Shown here: positions 14,632-20,152 of the stretch, piece by piece
Position numbering within the stretch: the stretch's first letter is position 1
Layout: each line of letters starts with the position of its first letter
NCBI GenBank assembly: GCA_937859005.1
Contig: CALLYR010000432.1
Location: 1 to 20,152, forward strand
Origin: an uncultured Paracoccus sp.
Lineage (GTDB): Bacteria > Pseudomonadota > Alphaproteobacteria > Rhodobacterales > Rhodobacteraceae
Reading direction: 5' to 3'
DNA: 20,152 bases
Program-made: the position numbers and the translations under genes
The notes under the pieces: generated by a model
Told to the model about the DNA's origin: nothing
Seen by the model: only the letters and a program-made list of their open reading frames with translations
The model's database searches: none

Positions 14632-14779
14632 TGGGGGGCAGGCCGGCGACCGCCGCGATCTCGTTCGAACTGCGCGCCCGCAGCAGACGCTCGACCAGTT
14701 CGTCGGTCGAAGCCTGCCGCTTGGCCCGGCGCACCGGGGGCGGGGGTTCGGTCTTGCGCGGGGTGGTGTCCTTGGCCAT
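14597..14779 (-). CDS. Hypothetical 60-aa protein, antiparallel to the 222-aa gene's end
   Basis: 60 aa from ATG 14779, with an AAGGTGA ribosome-binding site at good distance. The frame stays open to 14866, but the ATG at 14779 is preferred because of this site and of the promoter at 14829-14857. The first half is basic and Pro-rich (T-P-R-K-T-E-P-P-P-P, V-R-R-A-K-R). The second half has a short helix D-E-L-V-E-R-L-L-R-A-R and ends N-E-I-A-A-V-A-G-L-P-P followed by L-S-G-P-K-I-A-Y. No signal peptide. The size, basic character and clean start signals suggest a real small cytoplasmic protein. I do not know its function. Its 3' end overlaps the opposite gene by 35 bp (14597-14631), so antisense interference is possible. 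Confidence 0.65.
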   Translation of the reverse strand: MAKDTTPRKTEPPPPVRRAKRQASTDELVERLLRARSSNEIAAVAGLPPITGLSGPKIAY

Positions 14780-14828
14780 TGCGTCACCTTGTCCTGCGGG
14801 ATGCGGCAATCCGCGTCCACTTGCCATC

Positions 14829-14857
14829 AAGATAGTCGCGCCCCGGCGGTTGCGCAA
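14829..14857 (-). promoter_or_regulatory. Candidate promoter for the 60-aa gene
   Basis: On the minus strand TTGCGC (14857-14852) and TATCTT (14834-14829) are 17 bp apart, matching 3 of 6 and 4 of 6 consensus positions. It lies about 50 bp upstream of the ATG at 14779 and just inside the 96-bp gap after the DUF4174 gene. Confidence 0.45.
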
Positions 14858-14875
14858 TGAAATCACGCGCGGCGC

Positions 14876-15409
14876 TTACCTGCCGCCGCGCGCGCGCGCC
14901 ATTTCGGCCCGCCGTTCCGGCGTCTTGTCGATGGCCCGGCCGATTTCGCGCGTGTCCCAGGGGACGGGCTTGCGGTCGATCACATTGCCCTGCTTGTCCA
15001 GCACCACCAGCGAAAACCCGCGCGGCCGCAACTGCCTGCGCCAGACGGAGGCGGCGGCCGGATCGGTGTCCACGATCACCACCGCATCCCGCGCCTGCAA
15101 CGCCACCGGGTCGCGTTCCAGCAGCGCAAGCTGGGTGACGAACGACGGATCGGCCGCGGTGTCGGCAAAGACGATCACCGGCCGCGCCTCGAACAGCAGC
15201 GATTCGGGGGTGACCTCGGCGGCCTCCAGAACCTCCAGTTCGTGGACGGCTGCGGGGGCGACGGGCGCGGGGGCGGATGCCTCGGGTCTGCCCTGCGGCA
15301 GAGCCACCGGCCCCGGCGGCGGCGTGGACGCCCCCATGCCCGCCGCATGCCCCGCCAGCGCCGCCGACAGGCCGGCGGCCATCCAGATCGAACGCAATTT
15401 CTTCATCAT
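14876..15409 (-). CDS. Exported DUF4174-domain protein
   Basis: 177 aa from ATG 15409 (a second ATG follows directly at 15406). The basic start M-M-K-K-L-R-S and hydrophobic run I-W-M-A-A-G-L-S-A-A-L-A-G-H-A-A-G form a signal peptide, so it is probably periplasmic. A Pro/Ala linker (about 25-60) is followed by a thioredoxin-like DUF4174 region (about 68-165): R-P-V-I-V-F-A-D-T-A-A-D-P-S-F, L-L-E-R-D, R-D-A-V-V-I-V-D-T-D, then W-R-R-Q-L, F-S-L-V-V-L-D-K-Q-G-N-V and a C-terminal P-E-R-R-A-E-M. DUF4174 proteins lack the C-x-x-C of thioredoxins, as does this one; their role is unknown. The gene is divergent from scpA across only 42 bp. The frame stays open far upstream, but only antisense to scpA. 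Confidence 0.78.
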   Translation of the reverse strand: MMKKLRSIWMAAGLSAALAGHAAGMGASTPPPGPVALPQGRPEASAPAPVAPAAVHELEVLEAAEVTPESLLFEARPVIVFADTAADPSFVTQLALLERDPVALQARDAVVIVDTDPAAASVWRRQLRPRGFSLVVLDKQGNVIDRKPVPWDTREIGRAIDKTPERRAEMARARGGR

Positions 15410-15451
15410 CCTGAATATAGCGACGCAGGCCCCATCGGAAAGGACCATGCC
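15410..15451. promoter_or_regulatory. 42-bp divergent intergenic region between DUF4174 gene and scpA
   Basis: On the minus strand TATATT (15419-15414) lies only 4 bases from the DUF4174 ATG, with a poor -35 (TTTCCG, 16 bp away). If used, it would give a leaderless message. On the plus strand GGAAAGGA (15437-15444) is the ribosome-binding site of scpA. There is no room for a complete scpA promoter here, so it must begin inside the DUF4174 coding region. No TTTGCAAA box is present. Confidence 0.4.
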
Positions 15452-17590
15452 ATGACCGAGAAACCCACCCTTGACCAGTGGCGCGCGCTGGCGACGAAGG
15501 AACTGAAAGGCGCCGATCCCGACACGCTGGACTGGGACACGCTGGAAGGCATCACCGTCAAGCCGCTTTACACCGAGGCAGATACCGACGGACTGGACCA
15601 CATGGGCAGCCTGCCCGGCATTGCGCCCTTTACCCGCGGGCCGCGCGCCACGATGTATGCGGGCCGTCCGTGGACGATCCGGCAATATGCGGGCTTTTCG
15701 ACGGCCGAGGAATCGAACGCCTTCTACCGCCGCGCGCTGGCCGCCGGGCAGCAGGGGGTGTCGGTGGCCTTCGACCTTGCGACGCATCGCGGCTATGACA
15801 GCGACCATCCGCGCGTCGAAGGCGACGTGGGCAAGGCGGGCGTCGCCATCGATTCCGTCGAGGACATGAAGATCCTGTTCGACGGCATCCCGCTGGACCG
15901 GGTGTCGGTTTCCATGACGATGAACGGCGCGGTGATCCCCATCCTCGCGAACTTCATCGTCACCGGCGAGGAGCAGGGCCATTCCCGCGCCGCCCTGTCC
16001 GGGACCATCCAGAACGACATCCTCAAGGAGTTCATGGTCCGCAACACCTATATCTATCCGCCCGAGCCCTCGATGCGGATCATCGCGGACATCATCGGCT
16101 ATACCGCGCGCGAGATGCCGAAGTTCAACTCGATCTCGATCTCCGGCTATCACATGCAGGAAGCCGGGGCGAACCTCGTGCAGGAACTGGCCTATACGCT
16201 GGCCGACGGGCGCGAATATGTCCGCGCGGCCATCGCTGCGGGCATGGACGTGGACGATTTCGCCGGGCGGCTGAGCTTCTTCTTCGCCATCGGCATGAAC
16301 TTCTTCATGGAAATCGCCAAGCTGCGCGCCGCGCGGCTGCTGTGGCACCGCATCATGTCGGATTTCGGCGCGAAGAAGCCGTCGAGCCTGATGCTGCGGA
16401 CGCATTGCCAGACCTCGGGCGTGTCGTTGCAGGAACAGGATCCCTATAACAACGTCATCCGCACGGCATACGAGGCGATGTCTGCGGCGCTGGGCGGCAC
16501 CCAGTCGCTGCACACCAATGCGCTGGACGAGGCGATTGCGCTGCCCACCGATTTCAGCGCCCGCATCGCGCGGAACACCCAGCTGATCCTGCAGGAGGAG
16601 ACCGGCATCACCCATGTCGTCGATCCGCTGGCCGGCAGCTATTACGTCGAAAGCCTGACCGCCGAACTGGCCGACCGCGCGTGGGCGATCATCGGGGAAG
16701 TCGAGGAAATGGGCGGCATGACCAAGGCCGTGGCCTCGGGCCAGCCCAAGCTCAGGATCGAGGAAACGGCGGCGCGGCGTCAGGCCATGATCGACCGCGG
16801 CGAGGAAGTGATCGTCGGCGTCAACAAGTATCGCAAGGACCGCGAAGACCCTATCGACATCCTCGACATCGACAATGTGGCGGTGCGACGGTCGCAGATC
16901 GCGCGGCTGGAATCGGTTCGGGCGGCCCGTGACGAATCCGCCTGCCAGGCCGCGCTGGCGGAACTGACCCGCCGCGCGGCCGAGGGCGGCAATCTTCTGG
17001 AAGCGGCGGTCGAGGCCGCGCGCGCGCGCGCAACCGTGGGGGAAATCAGCATGGCGATGGAAAAGATCTTCGGCCGTCACCGGGCCGAGGTGAAGACGCT
17101 CGCCGGCGTCTATGGCGCGGCTTATGAAGGCGACGAGGGCTTTGCCCAGATCCAGCGCGACGTCGAGGCTTTCGCCGAATCCGAAGGCCGCCGCCCGCGG
17201 ATGCTGGTGGTCAAGATGGGTCAGGACGGCCACGACCGCGGCGCCAAGGTGATCGCGACCGCATTCGCCGACATCGGCTTCGACGTGGATGTGGGGCCGC
17301 TGTTCCAGACGCCCGAGGAAGCGGCGCAGGACGCCATCGACAACGACGTGCATATCGTGGGCATCTCGTCGCAGGCCGCCGGTCACAAGACGCTGGCGCC
17401 CAAGCTGATTGAGGCGCTGAAGGCCCAGGGCGCGGACGACATCATCGTGATCTGCGGCGGCGTGATCCCGCAGCAGGATTACGATTTCCTGAAGAACGCG
17501 GGCGTCAAGGCGATCTTCGGCCCCGGCACCAACATCCCCGCCGCCGCGCGCGAGATCCTCGACATCGTGCGGACCTCGCGCGGGGCATGA
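15452..17590 (+). CDS. scpA: Methylmalonyl-CoA mutase (single-chain, adenosylcobalamin-dependent)
   Basis: Isomerises (R)-methylmalonyl-CoA to succinyl-CoA by a radical mechanism, completing propionyl-CoA assimilation. Also called mcmA or mutA. 712 aa from ATG 15452 (GGAAAGGA ribosome-binding site). The N-terminal TIM barrel has R-A-T-M-Y-A-G-R-P-W-T-I-R-Q-Y-A-G-F-S-T, with Tyr79 corresponding to the radical-steering Tyr89 of the Propionibacterium enzyme and Arg72 to its CoA-binding Arg82. A-F-D-L-A-T-H-R-G-Y and R-T-H-C-Q-T-S-G follow. The C-terminal B12 domain (about 580-712) has D-G-H-D-R-G with cobalt ligand His594. One chain holds both domains, unlike the split IcmA/IcmB type, and the length and motifs favour methylmalonyl- over ethylmalonyl-CoA mutase. 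The cobalamin chaperone (meaB) and the epimerase are not in the window. Confidence 0.96.
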   Translation: MTEKPTLDQWRALATKELKGADPDTLDWDTLEGITVKPLYTEADTDGLDHMGSLPGIAPFTRGPRATMYAGRPWTIRQYAGFSTAEESNAFYRRALAAGQQGVSVAFDLATHRGYDSDHPRVEGDVGKAGVAIDSVEDMKILFDGIPLDRVSVSMTMNGAVIPILANFIVTGEEQGHSRAALSGTIQNDILKEFMVRNTYIYPPEPSMRIIADIIGYTAREMPKFNSISISGYHMQEAGANLVQELAYTLADGREYVRAAIAAGMDVDDFAGRLSFFFAIGMNFFMEIAKLRAARLLWHRIMSDFGAKKPSSLMLRTHCQTSGVSLQEQDPYNNVIRTAYEAMSAALGGTQSLHTNALDEAIALPTDFSARIARNTQLILQEETGITHVVDPLAGSYYVESLTAELADRAWAIIGEVEEMGGMTKAVASGQPKLRIEETAARRQAMIDRGEEVIVGVNKYRKDREDPIDILDIDNVAVRRSQIARLESVRAARDESACQAALAELTRRAAEGGNLLEAAVEAARARATVGEISMAMEKIFGRHRAEVKTLAGVYGAAYEGDEGFAQIQRDVEAFAESEGRRPRMLVVKMGQDGHDRGAKVIATAFADIGFDVDVGPLFQTPEEAAQDAIDNDVHIVGISSQAAGHKTLAPKLIEALKAQGADDIIVICGGVIPQQDYDFLKNAGVKAIFGPGTNIPAAAREILDIVRTSRGA

Positions 17591-17600
17591 CAGGACCAAG

Positions 17601-17630
17601 GGCGACAGGCCGGTTGCGCGGCCTGTCGCC
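17601..17630. terminator. Perfect 12-bp hairpin between convergent scpA and phosphatase genes
   Basis: GGCGACAGGCCG (17601-17612) pairs without mismatch with CGGCCTGTCGCC (17619-17630) around a 6-nt loop. It lies 10 bp after the scpA stop and 6 bp before the stop of the convergent phosphatase gene. It very probably acts as a bidirectional transcript end for both, although no T-tract follows on either strand. Confidence 0.7.
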
Positions 17631-17636
17631 ACAAGG

Positions 17637-18440
17637 TCATTCGGTGACGATGGGCGCGTCCCAGCCCTTCATCTCGGACTTGCTGAAATCGCCATAGGTC
17701 GGGTTCGGCAGCACGATCCAGTCCACGCCGAAACGGTCCGCCGTTTCGGCCACGCGGGCCTTCTGGGGCGCGGCGTCCTTGCCCTCGAACTCGGTCTGGA
17801 AATCGTGCAGCGTATCGCCCAGCAGCATGACGATGCGGTGATCCTTTTCGACCAGCGCCCGCCGTTCCCCCTTGGGCGGCCCCAGCAGCAGGACGTGATC
17901 CGCGCTGACCTGCGGCAGGCCAAGTTCCGTCAGGGTCTTCAGCGTCGACTCCTTGGTCTCGTCATAGCGGTCCGAGATATAGAAGATCGCCACGCCCTTG
18001 CTGTCGGCGTAATCGAGGAACTCCTTGGCGCCGGGGATCAGCGTCGGATTGCCTTTCCTTTCCCAGTCCTTCCAGGTGTCCCAGCCGCTGAAGTCGTGAC
18101 AGGCCGCCACGTCGCGGACCAGCAGCGCCGAATTGTCGATCACGGTTTCGTCCAGGTCGGTGACGATGGCCAGCTTGTCGTCGCCCTGCTTCGCCAGCGC
18201 CTCGTCCAGCCGCAGGCGGGCCAGCACATAGGCCTGGCGCTGCAATGCCTCGGCCTCGCCCGAGGATTGCTGCCAGCGCAGGGCCATGGCGTATTCCGCC
18301 ACCGGGCAGGCAGCCTTGGGCGCGGGCGACGCGGCGGCGGGCGTGTCGGCCACGGGCTTGGCCGCGGGCGCCGCAGTTTCGGCGGCGGCGATTCCGGCGC
18401 TTGCCACCAGTGCCGCGGCGCAGATCCAGATCGGTTTCAT
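17637..18440 (-). CDS. Exported class C acid phosphatase / 5'-nucleotidase, lipoprotein e(P4)-like HAD family
   Basis: 267 aa. ATG 18440 is preferred: the ribosome-binding site AAGGGAG lies six bases upstream of it but directly against the alternative ATG at 18446. The signal peptide M-K-P-I-W-I-C-A-A-A-L-V-A-S-A-G-I-A-A-A is followed by an Ala/Pro-rich linker. There is no lipobox, so it is a soluble periplasmic enzyme, unlike the lipoprotein e(P4) prototype. The class C D-x-D motif is in V-T-D-L-D-E-T-V-I-D-N (Asp95, Asp97). The second motif is L-L-G-D-T-L-H-D-F (208-214). W-D-T-W, Y-I-S-D-R and L-P-N-P-T-Y-G-D-F also fit. Members dephosphorylate nucleotides and other phosphomonoesters for phosphate or nucleoside uptake. 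It is divergent from the glycosyltransferase across 166 bp, in which a small hairpin (GCGGC 18461-18465 with GCCGC 18475-18479) but no clear promoter is visible. Confidence 0.9.
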   Translation of the reverse strand: MKPIWICAAALVASAGIAAAETAAPAAKPVADTPAAASPAPKAACPVAEYAMALRWQQSSGEAEALQRQAYVLARLRLDEALAKQGDDKLAIVTDLDETVIDNSALLVRDVAACHDFSGWDTWKDWERKGNPTLIPGAKEFLDYADSKGVAIFYISDRYDETKESTLKTLTELGLPQVSADHVLLLGPPKGERRALVEKDHRIVMLLGDTLHDFQTEFEGKDAAPQKARVAETADRFGVDWIVLPNPTYGDFSKSEMKGWDAPIVTE

Positions 18441-18606
18441 CCTCATCTCCCTTGTTTGCTGCGGCGGGCTTTCAGCCGCATGCCTGCAGACTGCGCGGGC
18501 CGCGCCTGCGCCGCAACTGCAGCCCGTCGTCTTCTTTTCTTCCCCCGGCCTGCCGCACCGCCAGGCCCGCTTGCCGCCCTGGCTGCGCCATGGCACCACT
18601 CGACCC

Positions 18607-19422
18607 ATGACCGACGCGATCAAGCAGATCATCTGCATCAAATGGGGGACCTTCTATGGCCCCGAATATGTGAACCGCCTGCGCGGCATGATCGCGCGCA
18701 ACATCACGCCGCCCTTCCGGCTGATCTGCTTTACCGACGACGGCATCGGACTGCACCCCGACATCGTGGTGCGGCCCCTGCCCGAATTCGATTACCAGGC
18801 GCCGGTGAACACCATCGGCAAATGGCCGAAATCGCGCCTGTGGGGCGATCTGGGCGACATTACCGGGACGGTGCTTTTCCTGGATCTGGATGTGGTGATC
18901 GTCGGCAATCTCGACGATTTCTTCACCTTCGGCGACCCTGACGACACGGTGCTGGCGACCAATCCCAACACGCCGCTGCGGAAACGCTCGGGCCAGACCT
19001 CGGTCTATCGGATGCGGGTGGGAAAGCTCGCGCCGCTGCAGGCGATGTTCAAGGCCGATCCGCAGGAAATTGCCGACAAGTTCCGGTTCGAGCAGCGCTT
19101 CGTGACGCACAACGCGCCGGGCGGCGTGAAATTCTGGCCGCAGCGCTGGGTCGTCCATTTCCGCCGCCATTGCGTGCCGCCCATGCCGCTGCGCTGGTGG
19201 GTGCCGCCACGCATTCCCAAGGGGGCCAAGATCGTGATCTTCCCCGGCAGCCTGAACCCGCCCGACGCCATCGCCGGCCGGTGGAGCGAGGACGATCCCG
19301 TCCGCACCCTGCCCCGGCATCTGTGCGCGGCCTTCGACGGCGGCCGCCGCGAAAGCCTGCCCCGGCATCTGCGCCACTTCATCCGCCCGGCCGAATGGGT
19401 TGACCGGCTGTGGCGCGAATAG
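18607..19422 (+). CDS. Glycosyltransferase-like protein (GT-A type, function unassigned)
   Basis: 271 aa from ATG 18607. It resembles small bacterial GT-A glycosyltransferases: I-C-I-K-W-G-T-F-Y-G-P-E-Y-V-N near the start, L-I-C-F-T-D-D (40-45), then W-P-K-S-R-L-W and V-L-F-L-D-L-D-V-V-I-V-G (89-100), in which D-L-D is the likely metal/sugar-nucleotide D-x-D motif. N-L-D-D-F-F follows. There is no signal peptide or membrane helix, and the C-terminal half is basic, so it probably acts at the cytoplasmic face. The acceptor (LPS, capsule or other glycan) cannot be told. There is no clear ribosome-binding site; a 6-codon frame starting at 18590 stops across this ATG. The gene end overlaps the next gene by 13 bp. 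Two copies of P-R-H-L occur close to the C-terminus. Confidence 0.8.
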   Translation: MTDAIKQIICIKWGTFYGPEYVNRLRGMIARNITPPFRLICFTDDGIGLHPDIVVRPLPEFDYQAPVNTIGKWPKSRLWGDLGDITGTVLFLDLDVVIVGNLDDFFTFGDPDDTVLATNPNTPLRKRSGQTSVYRMRVGKLAPLQAMFKADPQEIADKFRFEQRFVTHNAPGGVKFWPQRWVVHFRRHCVPPMPLRWWVPPRIPKGAKIVIFPGSLNPPDAIAGRWSEDDPVRTLPRHLCAAFDGGRRESLPRHLRHFIRPAEWVDRLWRE

Positions 19423-19928
19423 GCATCGGCCCCGCGATCTGGCACCCGCTGCCGCCCGATCTGGCGGCCGAACTGGGGTTGACCATCGCCAGCTTCGGCC
19501 ATCTGGAGGACATGCTGAAACGCGCCATCTTCGCCCTTGAACGCGCGCGGCTGGACGGCGGCATCGTGGAACGGGACTTCCGCGGCTGGCTGGCGCGAAT
19601 GGATCATGTCGCGACCGATTCGCTGGGCACCCTGATCGACCGGCTGGACCGCGCCCTGGTCCGGGCCGAACACGCAGACCCCGATCTGATCGCCCAGCTG
19701 AACGAAGTGAAGGGCTGGCGCAACCTGTTGTGCCATGCCGCATGGCAGCCGACGGCCGCGGGTCTCTGGCAGCCCCTCTTCGTCAACACCGGGGGCGAGA
19801 TCTTCGACAGCACCCTGACGGTCGAGGATCTGCGTGCCATCCGTGCCATGACCCTGGACAGCGCGCGCCGCAGCGCCCGCATCATCCATCACATCGAGGA
19901 AGACAGCACATGGGCCGCGGGAGAATGA
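19410..19928 (+). CDS. HEPN-like helical protein (putative)
   Basis: 172 aa from GTG 19410, which overlaps the glycosyltransferase end by 13 bp; I see no ATG that would give a sensible N-terminus. The protein appears all-helical and soluble. An early helix holds F-G-H-L-E-D-M-L-K-R-A-I (about 29-40), a following region D-S-L-G-T-L-I-D-R-L, then K-G-W-R-N-L-L-C-H-A-A-W (101-112). The last segment contains R-N-x3-H (Arg104 to His109), the motif of HEPN ribonucleases, and an acidic residue in the first helix is also typical. HEPN proteins often act as RNA-cleaving toxins or in stress and antiphage responses, but many family members are not nucleases. No antitoxin (MNT or other) gene is adjacent. 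The fold call is inference from the motif and helical layout. It overlaps the next gene by 19 bp. Confidence 0.5.
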   Translation: MARIGIGPAIWHPLPPDLAAELGLTIASFGHLEDMLKRAIFALERARLDGGIVERDFRGWLARMDHVATDSLGTLIDRLDRALVRAEHADPDLIAQLNEVKGWRNLLCHAAWQPTAAGLWQPLFVNTGGEIFDSTLTVEDLRAIRAMTLDSARRSARIIHHIEEDSTWAAGE

Positions 19929-20152
19929 TGCAACGGATCGCCGATTACCCAGTGTCCTGGGTGGCGCTGCTTGGGGTGCTGGCGGCTCTCGCGGGGTGGA
20001 TCGCGCCCATGCCGCTGCCCCTTGCGCGGCCTTTCGGCTGGCTGCTGATCGCGGCGGGGCTGGGACTGGTGCTGGTGGCGGGGATCACGATGCGGCGCGC
20101 GCGCGCCACGGTCGATCCGACACGGCCGCCGACCGCGCTGGTCACGCATGGC
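19910..20152 (+). CDS. Isoprenylcysteine/phospholipid methyltransferase-family membrane protein (3' truncated)
   Basis: The first 81 codons are present and the frame is open at the window end. ATG 19910 has AGGAAG about 7-9 bases upstream; alternative ATGs at 19925 and 19928 lack good spacing. Two hydrophobic helices are visible (about 16-36, W-V-A-L-L-G-V-L-A-A-L-A-G-W, and 42-61, G-W-L-L-I-A-A-G-L-G-L-V-L-V-A-G). These are followed by M-R-R-A-R-A-T-V-D-P and T-R-P-P-T-A-L-V-T-H-G, the segment that in ICMT/PEMT-like methyltransferases comes just before the SAM-binding S-R-N-P-x-Y block. That block would fall beyond the window. It overlaps the HEPN-like gene by 19 bp, so the last three genes form one co-directional unit. 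The substrate is unknown. Confidence 0.75.
   Translation, partial: MGRGRMMQRIADYPVSWVALLGVLAALAGWIAPMPLPLARPFGWLLIAAGLGLVLVAGITMRRARATVDPTRPPTALVTHG

Noticed and set aside
16981..17040. Short CG/GC alternating runs (for example near 17020) as possible repeats or Z-DNA elements
   Set aside because: They encode Ala-Arg-rich helix codons in scpA and occur throughout the window as a result of composition.
14876..17632. 918-codon open frame on the minus strand covering scpA
   Set aside because: Only the last 177 codons (15409-14876) look like a real protein, with signal peptide and DUF4174. The rest is antisense to methylmalonyl-CoA mutase and compositionally odd.
19410..19928. Classical toxin-antitoxin (HEPN-MNT) pair
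   Set aside because: No nucleotidyltransferase (G-S-x10-D-x-D) or other small antitoxin gene is adjacent; the neighbours are a glycosyltransferase and a membrane methyltransferase.

Overview
The window is a GC-rich chromosomal segment from an alphaproteobacterium of the order Rhodobacterales, most likely Paracoccus or a close relative. This placement is inferred from several things: the protein families present (DUF6497, single-chain methylmalonyl-CoA mutase, alr-mlaE-mlaF, phoH-ybeY-corC), strong G/C preference at third codon positions, frequent GTG starts and tight ATGA/GTGA/TGATG gene overlaps. I see no transposase, integrase, CRISPR array, tRNA or rRNA. It reads as core chromosome rather than a mobile island.

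Layout. Bases 1-334 hold the 3' end of a cytochrome b561-type membrane protein. guaA (GMP synthase) follows, translationally overlapped by a small His/Cys-rich ABM-fold protein. After a 281-bp stretch with no convincing gene, a long minus-strand block runs from about 7.8 kb back to 2.6 kb. It contains two clusters: alr-mlaE-mlaF (alanine racemase and an MCE-type lipid ABC transporter core, joined by two 4-nt GTGA overlaps) and phoH-ybeY-corC (an RNA/ribosome-maturation cluster).

From 8.0 to 17.6 kb lies an interrupted methylmalonyl-CoA pathway locus: pccB, pccA and scpA (mcm). Together these convert propionyl-CoA via (S)-methylmalonyl-CoA and, after epimerisation (epimerase not in the window), (R)-methylmalonyl-CoA to succinyl-CoA. 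The genes in between are small and mostly envelope-related: a DUF6497 exported protein, three tiny lipoproteins (two of them tandem glycine-zipper paralogues ending in a C-D-D-V-x-x-C motif), a 134-aa acidic-tailed protein, a 222-aa membrane-anchored protein, a 60-aa conserved-looking protein and an exported DUF4174 protein. The pccB upstream region is unusually AT-rich and carries a perfect TTTGCAAA palindrome, the half-site I associate with the propionyl-CoA regulator PccR (ScfR family). A strong intrinsic terminator ends 24 bp before the pccA start, so pccB and pccA are probably not one simple transcript.

From 17.6 kb to the end are an exported class C (HAD/DDDD) acid phosphatase, convergent with scpA across a perfect 12-bp hairpin, and a divergent plus-strand group. 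That group contains a GT-A-like glycosyltransferase, an overlapping HEPN-like protein with an R-N-x3-H motif, and the 5' part of an isoprenylcysteine/phospholipid methyltransferase-family membrane protein cut by the window end.

Most genes are ordinary housekeeping. The parts most worth a second look are the regulation and architecture of the pcc locus, the tandem C-D-D-V-x-x-C lipoproteins, the HEPN-like gene and the metal-binding-looking tail on the ABM protein.
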